Notes: generated by a model not told the origin, from the letters alone. DNA of 64,000 nt from CAVPDE01 sp964580575 (GCA_964580575.1 CAZOLJ010000005.1:31355-95354); one strand, 5' to 3'; shown: positions 7,629 through 16,351, numbered from the stretch's first letter. Numbers and translations: made by a program.

Positions 7629-9565
7629 TGAGCCACCTCCTTGTCTCGGGACTCAGGAGGAAGACCGTCCTCCCCCAGCACCCGATAAATGGTAATCTTT
7701 TCTTCCTTGCCCTTCAAGTTCACTTCTCCGATGCGCTCTGTGCGGAACTCGGGCCCCAGATATCGCAGCGTCGATTCGCCGATCAGAATCCGGCAAAGGG
7801 CCTCCTTGCCGAGGTCCTTGTCAAAGCTCTCAAGCCTAGACGCAATGTTGATGGTATCCCCAATGGTCGTGTATTTCATCCTCTGAAAACTCCCCAAAGC
7901 ACCGGCCACCGCAGGACCGGTGTAGATTCCGACGCGCATTCCCACTTCCGGGAGTCCCTTCTCCTGCCAGTGGGCGTTCAGACGATGCATTTCCTTTTCC
8001 ATGTCCAGCGCAGACTTCACCGCACTCAGGGCATCTCCACGGATGACGGACTCACACTGCTCCGGCAGGGGCAAACCGAAGTTGGCCTTGATTCCGTCCC
8101 CTGCGAAGTCGTCGATGATGCCGCCGTGCGCCATGATGATGCCGGTCATCCTCTCCATGTAAATGTTGAGCCAGTCCATGAGATCCTGAGGATCCATCTT
8201 TTCGGAGACCGTGGTGAAGCCTCTTAAGTCGGAGAAAAAGGCGGTCATGACGAGCTGTTGCGATCGCGGCCTGCCGTTCTTGAGAAACTGCTCCCTCTGC
8301 TGCCACAGGGATTCAGCCACCTCTTTTGAAACGTGCTTGGAGAAGATCTGCATCAAAAGGGCCCGCTCCTTTCTCACAAGGCTTGTCACGTAAGCGGTGA
8401 CGAGCGCTGCGGTGAGAAGAAAGGCGAGCGCAGGAGGCGCAAGAGGAATCCACCACCGGTGCAAAAAGGCGACGTAGGCGGAAAGACCGATGAGGAGCAC
8501 TCCGGCAGAACCGAGGAGAGAGAAACGCCAGGCCGAGTGGGCCTTGAGCCCGAGGATGCCACCGAGCAAACCCCAGAGCAGGATCCAGAAGATCTCCTGC
8601 CTCTCCGTGAGGGTCTCAAGGGGCCGGAGACCCTCGATGCCCGCCCTGAGCAATTGGCTGACCATAAGAGCGTGAAGAATCACGCCCGGAACCTGCTGCG
8701 CTTCTGAGAAGCCGCGGCTATAAGGGGTGAAGAAGAAATCCTTGACGCTCTGGGCGGTCACGCCGATGAGAACGATCTTGTCGGTGACGGCCTTCGGGGG
8801 GATCTTTCCGGACAAGAGGTTTGAAAGCGAATAGGACCGAAAGGGCGGGACAGGACCTTGATAGTCCAAAAAGAACTGGTAGCCTCTCGCATCCGCCTTC
8901 ACATACCCGCCGTCGTTTTCTTCAAAAGGTCGGAAGGTCACATTCCCTAAACGAAGGTGTTGAGGGTTCTGCTCATCCGGCTGCGGAACAATCCCCTGTG
9001 CCTGCAGATAGAGAAAGGCGAGTCTGAGGGCAAGGGAGTAGGCGACGCTGTCTCCCTCATCCAGGAAGAACAGACCCCTGCGAACGACTCCGCCGGGATC
9101 GACGAGAATATCGTTGAAGCTCACCTGTTCCGTTCCCTTGAGAACAGGAGGGGGCTGGACTCCTCCTTCCCCGAATTTCATGGTGACGATGATGTTGGGG
9201 TTCTCCAAGAGGACGGTATCCAGGATTTCCGTGCCGGGTGGGACCGGGATATCCCGGAAGATGTCAAGGCCGATCGCTCGGGGGCTTTCCTTGAGAAGGG
9301 CGGTCAGGGCTTGAGCGAGGATTTCGTCCGTGAGGGGCCACCGGCCAAGGGAAAGGATGTCTTTTTCCGACACCCTCACCACGGTGATGCGGGGGTCGTG
9401 GACAAAAGAACCCGGCTGCAAGCGCACAAACCAGTCGTAAGCCGGCAACTCGAGGAATTCCAGATTGCCGTTGCGCCTCACCCCCACGACGGCGAGAAAG
9501 ACGAGGAGACAGCTGAGTGCAGCAGCGAAGATGGAATTTCGGATTATCTTGATCAACAAGGGCAT
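7625..9565 (-). CDS. CHASE2-domain class III adenylate/guanylate cyclase
   Basis: 646 residues. A membrane helix near residues 8-30 is followed by a periplasmic CHASE2 sensor domain (YDWFVRLQPGSF, VVRVSEKDI, AIGLDIFRDIPVPPG) to about residue 330. A cluster of membrane helices covers about 340-400, and the class III cyclase domain about 440-640. Metal-binding aspartates are in FFSDLRGFTT and DDFAGDGIK; GDTINIASRLE is also present. The lysine common before the second metal site (usually DKFIGD) is Asp here, so nucleotide preference is uncertain. I chose the start MPLLIKII at 9565 because the sensor topology begins there; an in-frame ATG at 9631 adds an unconvincing leader. It is coupled to the downstream DUF928 gene by an ATGA overlap. 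Confidence 0.88.
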   Translation of the reverse strand: MPLLIKIIRNSIFAAALSCLLVFLAVVGVRRNGNLEFLELPAYDWFVRLQPGSFVHDPRITVVRVSEKDILSLGRWPLTDEILAQALTALLKESPRAIGLDIFRDIPVPPGTEILDTVLLENPNIIVTMKFGEGGVQPPPVLKGTEQVSFNDILVDPGGVVRRGLFFLDEGDSVAYSLALRLAFLYLQAQGIVPQPDEQNPQHLRLGNVTFRPFEENDGGYVKADARGYQFFLDYQGPVPPFRSYSLSNLLSGKIPPKAVTDKIVLIGVTAQSVKDFFFTPYSRGFSEAQQVPGVILHALMVSQLLRAGIEGLRPLETLTERQEIFWILLWGLLGGILGLKAHSAWRFSLLGSAGVLLIGLSAYVAFLHRWWIPLAPPALAFLLTAALVTAYVTSLVRKERALLMQIFSKHVSKEVAESLWQQREQFLKNGRPRSQQLVMTAFFSDLRGFTTVSEKMDPQDLMDWLNIYMERMTGIIMAHGGIIDDFAGDGIKANFGLPLPEQCESVIRGDALSAVKSALDMEKEMHRLNAHWQEKGLPEVGMRVGIYTGPAVAGALGSFQRMKYTTIGDTINIASRLESFDKDLGKEALCRILIGESTLRYLGPEFRTERIGEVNLKGKEEKITIYRVLGEDGLPPESRDKEVAQ

Positions 9566-9961
9566 TGCCGGATCCGCCTCACAGCCAGTTGTTGATGAGA
9601 AGAAAAGGAGCCCAATAACACGAGTCATCATAACGCGAGCCTTTCAGCAAAGCAAGCTGGGCGGCCTCAAGGGCGGAGGCCCTGAGGGCGATGAGTGTGG
9701 GGATAATGAAAAAACAGACTGAAAGGAAGGAAGCTTTGCGACGGGTAAGGGAAGAGAGAAGAGCTTGAAATTTCTTGACTCAATTCCCTTTTTCCTGTTT
9801 CAATACCTGCAGTCATGTCCTACACCCCTCAGGCTCTGACCACGAGGGGGTCCCAATTCATAACAAGCTCCATGTTAGCGCCTTCAAACCTTAGTCGGTG
9901 ATCCAGTCTGCCGGGGGTTTTAAGGAGAAGAGAACAACCTGATCTCAACAGGAGGGGCATC
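9566..9961. other. Intergenic stretch between divergent operons
   Basis: About 400 bp separating the minus-strand cyclase from the plus-strand kinase-like genes. It should hold both promoters. A TTGACT at 9775-9780 lacks a good -10 at standard spacing. I see no repeat element, ORF or RNA gene here. Confidence 0.4.
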
Positions 9962-10777
9962 ATGGCGATTATCAGTATTTCCAGGGGCACGTTCAGTGGC
10001 GGAAAAACTCTCGCGGAACGCGTGGCAGGCCGGCTCGGTTACCCGTGTTTGGGGCGTGAAGAGGTTCTCCTCGAAGCAGGAAAAGAGTACGGCATCTCGG
10101 AAAGAGAACTCACGGAAGCCATCAATCAACCTCCACCGTTCTGGCAACAGGTTCCGGGAAGGCGGGTCGCCTATCTCATGTGCCTGACGGCGGCTCTGAT
10201 CCATCGCGCCCAGGCAGGAAACCTGGTCTATCACGGCCACGCAGGCCATTTCCTTCTCTCCGGCATTTCTCATGTTCTGCGGGTTCGAGTGATCGCCGAC
10301 ATGGAGTATCGCATCAAGGCAGCCATGGAGAGGATGAGCCTGAAACGTGACGAGGCCATCGTCTACATAGACAGAGTGGACAAGGAGCGGATCAAGTGGA
10401 CTCGATTTCTTTACGGCATCGAGTGGGGAGATCCTTCGCAGTATGATGTGGTGTTGAATCTGGAGCGAATGACCCTTGAAGGAGCGAGTCTGGCGATTGT
10501 ATCGATGGCTCAATTGGACGATTTCAGGGTGACGCCTCAGTCACAGAAGGCTTTTGAAGATCTCAAAGTGACCAGCGGGGTCTGGGCGGCTCTGGTCAGA
10601 GACGAACGGACGAAAACCGCTTCGGTCCAGGTGGTCGCCAACAATGGGGTCGTCACGATCGCGGGAAAGGCGAGCGCACGGAAAGTGGTAGATGCGATCC
10701 CTGTGGTCGCTGGTCAGGTCCCCGGAGTGAAAGAGGTCAAAAACGAAGTCGGAATCGGCTCGGACTGGTACTGGTGA
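9962..10777 (+). CDS. Cytidylate-kinase-like protein with C-terminal BON domain
   Basis: 271 residues. The N-terminal ~190 residues match the cytidylate-kinase-like family: MAIISISRGTFSGGKTLAER carries a P-loop of form G-x4-GGK-T, followed by LVYHGHAGHFLL and VLRVRVIADMEYRI. Residues ~200-265 form a BON-like domain (VQVVANNGVVTIAGKASARK, VPGVKEVKNEV), a phospholipid- or ligand-associated module seldom joined to a kinase. The kinase substrate is unknown; true CMP kinase is not implied. AACAGGAGGGG at about 9948-9958 is a strong ribosome binding site. The gene is followed after 33 bp by a paralogue with the same layout. Confidence 0.8.
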   Translation: MAIISISRGTFSGGKTLAERVAGRLGYPCLGREEVLLEAGKEYGISERELTEAINQPPPFWQQVPGRRVAYLMCLTAALIHRAQAGNLVYHGHAGHFLLSGISHVLRVRVIADMEYRIKAAMERMSLKRDEAIVYIDRVDKERIKWTRFLYGIEWGDPSQYDVVLNLERMTLEGASLAIVSMAQLDDFRVTPQSQKAFEDLKVTSGVWAALVRDERTKTASVQVVANNGVVTIAGKASARKVVDAIPVVAGQVPGVKEVKNEVGIGSDWYW

Positions 10778-10810
10778 TTCACGGCATTAGGGGGAAGAAA
10801 GGAGAGGGGC

Positions 10811-11620
10811 GTGTCTATCATAACGATTTCAAGAGGGTCTTACAGCAGAGGGAAAGAAGTTGCAGAAAAAACCGCTCAGCGATTGGGATACGAGTGCGTT
10901 TCCCGTGATGTTCTGATCGAAGCGTCCGAGGAGTTCAACATCCCGGAAATCAAGCTGGTGCGTGCCATCCATGATTCTCCATCCGTTCTCGACCGATTTA
11001 CTCATGGCAAAGAAAAATATGTGGCCTACATCCGGGCGGCGGTGTTGAAACGCGTACTGAAGGATCATGTGGTTTACCACGGGCTGGCAGGCCACTTTTT
11101 TCTTCAGGACGTTCCTCATGTCCTGAAGGTGCGGATCATCGCAGACTTCGAAGACCGCGTCAGAGAGGAAATGAAGCGTGAAAACGTCTCTGCTGAAAAG
11201 GCGCGATACACATTGAAAAAGGATGATGAGGAACGGCGCAAGTGGGGACTTTCCCTTTACGGGGCAGATACGGCGGACAACAGGCTCTACGACATGGTCT
11301 TGCACATCAAGACCCTGAGGGTCGAGGACGCCGTGGAACTCCTTTTCCAGGCTGCGAACAGGCCGTGCTTTCGCACCACACCGGAATCGGGGAAGATCCT
11401 CGAGAATCTGAGCCATGCGGCCCAAGTGCAGGCTGCGCTTGTGGCAGGATTCCCCTCTGCCAGGGTGACCGCCAAGAACGGATTAATTTTTGTGAGCAAT
11501 GTGGAGACGTCCCTTCTCATGGAGAGAGAGGTGATTGCCGAGGTGACCAAAATGGCTCGAAGAGTACCGGGCGTTGAGGAGGTCACGGTCAGCACTACCC
11601 ACTCCATCACGTCCGACTGA
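10811..11620 (+). CDS. Second cytidylate-kinase-like/BON protein (tandem paralogue)
   Basis: 269 residues starting at GTG 10811 behind GAAAGGAGAGG. The architecture matches the previous gene: P-loop region SIITISRGSYSRGKEVAE, a matching YHGLAGHFFLQDVPHVLKV segment, and a C-terminal BON-like region (ARVTAKNGLIFVSNVETS, RVPGVEEVTVS). The two proteins are clearly diverged, so this is an old duplication rather than a recent one. They are probably translated from one mRNA and might form a heterodimer. The gene is followed by a C/G-rich hairpin likely to end transcription. Function is unknown beyond probable nucleotide binding. Confidence 0.78.
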   Translation: MSIITISRGSYSRGKEVAEKTAQRLGYECVSRDVLIEASEEFNIPEIKLVRAIHDSPSVLDRFTHGKEKYVAYIRAAVLKRVLKDHVVYHGLAGHFFLQDVPHVLKVRIIADFEDRVREEMKRENVSAEKARYTLKKDDEERRKWGLSLYGADTADNRLYDMVLHIKTLRVEDAVELLFQAANRPCFRTTPESGKILENLSHAAQVQAALVAGFPSARVTAKNGLIFVSNVETSLLMEREVIAEVTKMARRVPGVEEVTVSTTHSITSD

Positions 11621-11627
11621 TCGGTCT

Positions 11628-11680
11628 GCCCTTTTTCCCCCCTCCCCAGGCCCCCCTTGCAGGGGAAAGGGGAAAAAGGC
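11628..11680. repeat. C-rich/G-rich hairpin, family F; probable terminator
   Basis: GCCCTTTTTCCCC (11628-11640) can pair with GGGGAAAAAGGC (11669-11680), with an inner CCCCTTGCAGGGG hairpin. It lies 8 bp past the stop of the second kinase-like gene. A related C-rich/G-rich element occurs at 52184-52276. Confidence 0.6.
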
Positions 11681-11870
11681 AAACCCGTTCTACAGTGCCC
11701 GCCTTCCCCTCCCCTAAGGCAACAGCACGCGGATAACCGCTGCCCCACGAGAAAGGTTGAACTCTTGATTCCACCTGAGTATGGTGTGTTCACGGGAGGC
11801 GAAAGCATTCCCTCCTGAACTTCGACGACGTTGACCATCAGAAATGCAGGGAGAAGTGAGAAAAAGAAAC

Positions 11871-13091
11871 ATGGGGAATGAGAAAAGCACGATTGCCACT
11901 GAAGATGCTCACTATGCGCCGTTCTTTAACAAGACGCCTATTTCCATTGAAAGGGGTGAGGGCATCTACGTTTGGGACGAAGAAGGCAGCGAGTATGTGG
12001 ATTTTACCGCGGGGTGGGGGGTCACCTGCTTGGGGCATGCCCATCCGGTGATCACCGAAGCCGTCGCTGCGCAGAGCCGAAGAATCATGCAGAACCCCAA
12101 CTCCGGGATCACCTATTCCCCTGCGCGGGCGAGGCTTCTCTCTCTCCTCATGAGAATCCTGCCAAAGGGGCTCACCCGGGTCTTCTTCACCAACAGCGGT
12201 GCAGAGGCCAATGACGCCTCTATTAAACTTGCCCGTAAAGCGACCGGGAGGTTGGACGTGGTTTCGACCGATTTGAGTTTCCACGGCCGAACCATCAGCA
12301 CGGCGTCGGCCACCGGCCAGGCGAAACATCGGGACAAATTCAAACCGCTCATGCCCCACTACCGGTTTGTCCCTTTCAATGATCTGAAGGCCATCGAAAA
12401 GGCCTTGGACCGTGAGGTGGCGGCAATCATTCTCGAACCGATTCAGGGAGAGGGGGGGATCAATCTCCCGGCAGAAGGATATCTTGAGGCTGTCTCCGCT
12501 CTTTGCAGGAAGAACGGCTCTTGCCTGATCATCGACGAGGTGCAGACAGGCTTTTGCAGGACCGGACCCATGTTTGCCATTGACGGATTGAACGTGAAGC
12601 CTGATTTCTTCACCCTGGCGAAGGGGATAGCGGGCGGGTTTCCTTTCGGGGCCTTTGCCATGACAGAGGAGGTGGCTCTCAAGCTTCAGAAGGGAGACCA
12701 CGGTGGAACCTACTGCGGCAATCCCCTCGGGTGCGCCGTGGCCTATGCGGTTATCAGCCACCTCCTGGAGACGAATATCGGGAAAAACGTGGAATCGGTC
12801 GGTTCCTTCATTTACGAAAACCTCAAAACCCTGCAGCAGGCTCACCCGGCGATGCTCAGGGCGGTCAGGGGCAAGGGGTTGCTTCTGGCCATGGAAGTAG
12901 GCGAGCCGCAGATCGCCGCTGAGATTCTCGATAACAGCCTCGAACTCGGGCTTTTCGTCAATCTCACCCAGGGGAATGTGATCAGGATATTTCCTGCTCT
13001 AAACATCAGGAAGGAGGAAGCAGAAGAGGGGCTTGAACTGCTGAAAAAAGCCATTACCATGGTTGCAGAAAAACACGTGAAGGAAGGTTGA
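11871..13091 (+). CDS. PLP-dependent aminotransferase class III (acetylornithine aminotransferase-like)
   Basis: 406 residues, fold type I, class III. Key sites: the pyridoxal phosphate binding region FFTNSGAEANDASIKLARK, IILEPIQGEGGI, LIIDEVQTGFCRTG, and the Schiff-base lysine in FFTLAKGIAGGFPFGAF. The overall form is closest to acetylornithine/succinyldiaminopimelate/4-aminobutyrate aminotransferases, which move an amino group from an omega-amino acid to 2-oxoglutarate. No other arginine or lysine biosynthesis gene is nearby, so I do not assign argD. I prefer the ATG at 11871; an in-frame ATG at 11844 adds nine basic residues and neither has a strong SD. Confidence 0.88.
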   Translation: MGNEKSTIATEDAHYAPFFNKTPISIERGEGIYVWDEEGSEYVDFTAGWGVTCLGHAHPVITEAVAAQSRRIMQNPNSGITYSPARARLLSLLMRILPKGLTRVFFTNSGAEANDASIKLARKATGRLDVVSTDLSFHGRTISTASATGQAKHRDKFKPLMPHYRFVPFNDLKAIEKALDREVAAIILEPIQGEGGINLPAEGYLEAVSALCRKNGSCLIIDEVQTGFCRTGPMFAIDGLNVKPDFFTLAKGIAGGFPFGAFAMTEEVALKLQKGDHGGTYCGNPLGCAVAYAVISHLLETNIGKNVESVGSFIYENLKTLQQAHPAMLRAVRGKGLLLAMEVGEPQIAAEILDNSLELGLFVNLTQGNVIRIFPALNIRKEEAEEGLELLKKAITMVAEKHVKEG

Positions 13092-13136
13092 AACTGCTGC
13101 TAGGGTCCCTGTGTTCGGAATCGCGAGGTGATGAAG

Positions 13137-13289
13137 ATGAGCGCGTTAAAGGCAGGGTTGATATCGCTTATTCTGGTTTTGAGCCTCACTTTTGCGGCGT
13201 GCGGAGCCACTCCCAAGACCACAGCCACGCCCTGGAACAAAGCGCCGATGAAGGACGGGCTGCCATGGGATGCCTACCACGCTCCCTAA
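13137..13289 (+). CDS. Very small lipoprotein, 50 aa
   Basis: A short frame starting ATG 13137 (GAGGTG six bases upstream; ATG 13131 also possible). The product begins MSALKAGLISLILVLSLTF and then has AACGA, a hydrophobic signal followed by a lipobox-like FAAC cysteine. The mature part is only ~28 residues (TPKTTATPWNKAPMKDGLPW, then DAYHAP) and proline/lysine rich. It resembles the tiny entericidin-like or anchoring lipoproteins found across Proteobacteria, but no family is recognised. It lies 45 bp downstream of the aminotransferase gene and just upstream of a family A repeat. A TAA at 13287-13289 ends it. Confidence 0.6.
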   Translation: MSALKAGLISLILVLSLTFAACGATPKTTATPWNKAPMKDGLPWDAYHAP

Positions 13290-13293
13290 CAGG

Positions 13294-13369
13294 CAAGTGA
13301 CAAGTGACGAGTAACGAGTGACAGGTTCGTATTCTTGTATCGTGACTTGTTGCCCGTTGCTAGTGACTG
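13294..13369. repeat. Intergenic word-repeat hairpin, family A
   Basis: CAAGTGACAAGTGACGAGTA and following words (CGAGTGACAG) form the left half; the complementary right half CGTGACTTGTTGCCCGTTGC then TAGTGACT is more decayed. It is the second of three copies (others at 3577-3648 and 51271-51329) and follows the small lipoprotein gene directly. Confidence 0.6.
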
Positions 13370-13383
13370 AGATTCGCGCCTGG

Positions 13384-13407
13384 TATCTGAGCGTTTTTGA
13401 GCAACCC
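13384..13407. repeat. Single arm of family I repeat
   Basis: TATCTGAGCGTTTTTGAGCA then ACCC matches the arm at 4382-4407 and the right arm of the full element at 49770-49894. The left arm is missing. Confidence 0.6.
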
Positions 13408-13453
13408 GTTGATCTTTGTGCGACGGGGGGTAGAAGAGCTTTGTCGAGGCGGA

Positions 13454-14066
13454 TCAGGGTGTTTGCGGTCCGTCTTTTTTCTTGTTTGGAGGTTGGGTCG
13501 CAGGCTTCTTCAAGTCCTTCTTTTCAAGGGCGTCTGTTTTCGGTTTGGGTTGAGGCTTTTCTTTGGGTTCTGTCCTCTCCTTTGGCTGAAGCTGGCTACG
13601 ATTCTCCATCGTGTTCTTGGGTGGGGCTTTCTGTCCCATTCCGGGCTTCGGTTGGATCTTCCTGCTTCCAGGGGCTGTGCTTTCATGTTTTTTCATCTGG
13701 TTTGATCTCTCGGTCTTGATCGCCTTCCATTTCTTGAGCGTCTTCTGGTAAACCACGTTCCTCTTTTCCATAATTTTCGGCAGGTCCCGGCGCCTGTCCG
13801 TGCCCTTGTTTTTCAGAAGCTCGAAGGGTGAGGTGAAAGAGATCATCCTTTCTCTGAGCTGAACAGGAGAGGCGGGCGGCTTGTTCCTGTACACGGAGCT
13901 TTGATATCCCTTTCCCAAGAGGACCTCGGATCTGGATAAGAACCTCTCCCTCAACATCAATCAACGTGGCGGAGAAGGGATCCGAGGGTTGAGCGCAGGG
14001 GGAGGGCTAAGGAAACAAGAGAAGGAAAAGAGGAAGGAAGACGAGGGAAAAAACTTTCTTGCACAT
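13454..14066 (-). pseudogene. Degraded exported FecR-like protein gene
   Basis: On the minus strand an ATG at 14066 begins a clear signal peptide (MCKKVFSLVFLPLFLLLFP) that runs into an in-frame TAG at 14007-14009. The same frame resumes as FSATLIDVEGEVLIQ, which looks like the start of a FecR domain. Another frame (13454-13960) then takes over with YRNKPPASPVQLRERMIS and a lysine/proline-rich tail (PKEKPQPKPKTDALEKKD). The pattern fits one gene that lost its middle and acquired a nonsense codon and a frameshift. Exported FecR-domain proteins with charged K/P-rich tails are common in this group. The evidence is compositional and motif-based, so confidence is moderate. Confidence 0.5.
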
Positions 14067-14189
14067 GGCCGGCTGGCGTCCTCCTTTTTCGGGAATGAGC
14101 GCATGGCATGTTTGAGCGGAGTTAAACTCAAGCCAGAAGCATAGTCCATCCCTTTTTCCGCTTCAAGGCTTCAATGGATTTGAGTTGAA

Positions 14190-14218
14190 TTGACGAAGAC
14201 ATTGCGCTGCTTTATACT
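14190..14218 (+). promoter_or_regulatory. Sigma-70-type promoter ahead of the Nudix gene
   Basis: TTGACG (14190-14195), a 17-bp spacer, then TATACT (14213-14218); the coding start at 14263 follows 45 bp downstream. Confidence 0.65.
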
Positions 14219-14262
14219 GAAAAGGAAAGACCAAGGCCGTGGAGCGGAAGTCCTGACAGGAG

Positions 14263-15084
14263 ATGAGAGATCTTATCATAAATCCCCGGGCTCTAAGGGA
14301 GCAGATTTCAGAAGCGCTTCATGAAAGGAGCCTCGGGGGCGATGGATTTCCGGAAGACGTATTTCTTTCGCCCGTCACGTCCTCGGTGCTGTTTCTTCTG
14401 GGGGGGCACTGTAACGGTTCTTCAGATCCGTGCGTCGTCTTCAACAAGCGGTCTTTTAGGGTGCGGCAACCTGGAGATCTGTGCTTTCCTGGAGGAAGAG
14501 TGGCTCCGCGCCTTGATTTCTTTCTTTCGAAGATCCTGAGGTCCCCTCTCTCGCCTCTCGCCCGATGGCGGTTCTGGCCCCAATGGCGAGACCATCGGCG
14601 AGAACAAGCGAATCGTCTTTCCCTGCTTTTGGCGACCAGCCTGCGAGAGAGCGTGGAGGAGATGCGTCTGAACCCTTTTGGAGTGACCTTTCTCGGCCCC
14701 ATGCCGTCAGAAGATCTGCAGCTTTTTCAACGCGTTCTCTATCCCATGGTGGCCTGGATCAATCGGCAGAAGCGTTTTCTGCCCAACGGGGAAGTCGAGA
14801 GAATCGTTTATGTTCCTCTCAGGGAACTTCTGAACCATGAGTCTTACGCGTGTTACCGTCTTCACTTCAAAGGGGCGGGGAAAAAAGGGGAGGAAGGCTA
14901 TGTTCAGGATTTTCCCTGTTTTCGCCATCAGAATGAAGGAGAAAGAGAAGTGCTGTGGGGGGCTACCTTTCGTATTGTCATGTCTTTTCTGGAGACGGTT
15001 TTCGGATTCAGCGCTCCTTCCATGGATTCTCTGCCCGTGATCACCAACACCTTGAATGAAAGGTATTTAAATGGATCTCTATAA
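14263..15084 (+). CDS. Nudix hydrolase (CoA-pyrophosphatase-like)
   Basis: 273 residues. A split Nudix region is visible: VVFNKRSFRVRQPGDLCFPG followed by GR, then after an insertion of ~45 residues the catalytic ATSLRESVEEMRLNP (REXXEE core). The QPGDLCFPGG and late LGPMPSEDLQ features match the CoA/coenzyme-A diphosphatase branch, which cleaves CoA into phosphopantetheine and 3',5'-ADP. The insertion between the GG and RE parts is longer than usual, so activity is uncertain. The ATG is directly preceded by AGGAG (very short spacing). The gene overlaps the TPR gene by 14 bp, implying coupled translation, and has its own promoter at 14190. Confidence 0.75.
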   Translation: MRDLIINPRALREQISEALHERSLGGDGFPEDVFLSPVTSSVLFLLGGHCNGSSDPCVVFNKRSFRVRQPGDLCFPGGRVAPRLDFFLSKILRSPLSPLARWRFWPQWRDHRREQANRLSLLLATSLRESVEEMRLNPFGVTFLGPMPSEDLQLFQRVLYPMVAWINRQKRFLPNGEVERIVYVPLRELLNHESYACYRLHFKGAGKKGEEGYVQDFPCFRHQNEGEREVLWGATFRIVMSFLETVFGFSAPSMDSLPVITNTLNERYLNGSL

Positions 15085-15799
15085 TCCCATTCCCTCAGGT
15101 CCCACCTCCAAGAGTAAAGACGAACGCTCGACGGACTATCCCGCCCTGTGCGTCTTTGTCGGTCTTGTGATCGCTCTGTTTGTGACCGGCTATTTCGCTT
15201 TGAAGAACGTGGACACGGACTTTGGTTTTAGTCCGGGCCCGTACCTCCAGGAGTGGACAAGGGATATCGAAGAGAAAGTGAAGAGCTTTCTGGGGGAGAC
15301 CTCTAAAGCGCTCAAGATTCCCGGCAGAGAAAGCACGGACGCCAAGACCCACCTGCTGAAAGGGTATAGGCTCCACCGGCAGAAAAGCTATAACGAGGCC
15401 CTGGCAGAGTTAAACAAGGCAATCGAGATCGATCCCAGAAATGCGGAAGCCTATAACTGGAGAGGGCGCACCCTGGTCAACCTGGGAAGGCTGGATCAAG
15501 GGGAGGACGATTTTAAGACCGCGGTGAGATTCAAGCCGGATTACGCTGAGGCCTACGACAATTTGGGTTGGCTGGCTTCCAAGCAGGGCCGGGTGGAGGA
15601 GGGGATCGCTTACCTGACGAAGTCCGTCGAGTTCAAGCCGGAAAATGCGTGGGCCTTTTACAACAGAAGCAGGCTGTTTTTCAGCAAAGGGGATTTGGCA
15701 AGTGCCATGCGGGATGCTGAAAAAGCGTGCAGCCTCGGGTATCAGGAGGGCTGCAAAGCTTATGAGACCTATAGGAACAGCTCCAAAGAAGGAGGGTAG
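15071..15799 (+). CDS. Membrane-anchored TPR protein
   Basis: 242 residues. A single N-terminal membrane helix (LCVFVGLVIALFVTGYFAL, about 27-45) is followed by a linker. Three to four tetratricopeptide repeats run from about residue 95 (HLLKGYRLHRQKSYNEALAE, AYNWRGRTLVNLGRLDQGED, AYDNLGWLASKQGRVEEGIA, AFYNRSRLFFSKGDLASAMR). It presents a protein-interaction scaffold, probably periplasmic. The start overlaps the Nudix frame by 14 bp. No catalytic domain is present, and the interaction partner is unknown. Confidence 0.82.
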   Translation: MDLYNPIPSGPTSKSKDERSTDYPALCVFVGLVIALFVTGYFALKNVDTDFGFSPGPYLQEWTRDIEEKVKSFLGETSKALKIPGRESTDAKTHLLKGYRLHRQKSYNEALAELNKAIEIDPRNAEAYNWRGRTLVNLGRLDQGEDDFKTAVRFKPDYAEAYDNLGWLASKQGRVEEGIAYLTKSVEFKPENAWAFYNRSRLFFSKGDLASAMRDAEKACSLGYQEGCKAYETYRNSSKEGG

Positions 15800-15811
15800 G
15801 ATGGCTCGGGG

Positions 15812-15848
15812 GCTTGAGCATTGAACATTGGTCATTGAGCATCTGGAG
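15812..15848. repeat. Short word repeat, family H (CATTGAGCATTGAACATTG type)
   Basis: TTGAGCATTGAACATTGGTC then ATTGAGCATCTGG is made of degenerate tandem CATTG(A)(G/A) words. No complementary arm is seen, so this is a half-element lying between two same-strand genes. Confidence 0.45.
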
Positions 15849-15859
15849 CTGCGGCAAAC

Positions 15860-16351
15860 GTGCAAGCCGAGGGCTGTGAAACCGTGGCTGAAACTGCGCC
15901 TTGCACTATCAGACCTTTCTCGATTGAGGATCTCAGGCAGATTCTTGAGATCGAGCGAGAGGCTTTCCCCAAAACCGGTTATCCGAAGGAAGTCATTCTG
16001 AATTATGCGAAGAGGCTCCCGGGCGGATTTATCGTGGTGGAGACCGGTGAGCTCATTGTGGGGTACATGATTTTCGATCAGACCGGCCATGTCTATTCCG
16101 CAGCCGTCAGACCTTCGCACCGGAGAAAGGGTTTCGGGAGAAGGCTTTTCCTGAATGCTTCAGAGCAAAGCTATGGAAAGCTCTGGCTTGAAGTGAGGTC
16201 CAAAAACTCAGGAGCCATCGGTTTTTATCAGCGTATCGGCATGAGAATCGTTGGGAGGGTTCAAGGGTACTACCACGGGGATGATGCGCTGATCATGATC
16301 CTGGACGGTTTGGGGGAAGGGAGGATGACAACCGCCGGGGAAATCCGATGA
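15860..16351 (+). CDS. GNAT acetyltransferase, RimI-like
   Basis: 163 residues from a GTG start. It is a single GNAT domain: TIRPFSIEDLRQILEIEREA at the N-terminus, the acetyl-CoA-binding motif A in VRPSHRRKGFGRRL (R-x-x-G-x-G/A type), and LEVRSKNSGAIGFYQRIGM near the end. This pattern is closest to RimI-type ribosomal-protein-alanine/N-terminal acetyltransferases, which acetylate protein N-termini with acetyl-CoA; other small-molecule targets are possible. No RBS stands out, and the region just upstream is the family H word repeat. The TGA overlaps the next ATG (ATGA at 16348-16351). Confidence 0.82.
   Translation: MQAEGCETVAETAPCTIRPFSIEDLRQILEIEREAFPKTGYPKEVILNYAKRLPGGFIVVETGELIVGYMIFDQTGHVYSAAVRPSHRRKGFGRRLFLNASEQSYGKLWLEVRSKNSGAIGFYQRIGMRIVGRVQGYYHGDDALIMILDGLGEGRMTTAGEIR

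Noticed and set aside
9775..9804. Promoter from TTGACT upstream of the kinase-like pair
   Set aside because: No acceptable -10 at 16-18 bp spacing.
11838..12845. 335-codon minus-strand ORF opposite the aminotransferase
   Set aside because: The PLP-binding motifs are clear on the plus strand.
14007..14009. In-frame TAG in the FecR-like gene as pyrrolysine or other recoding
   Set aside because: TAG follows a signal peptide, the frame also shifts later, and no methyltransferase-type Pyl context is present; a pseudogene explains it better.
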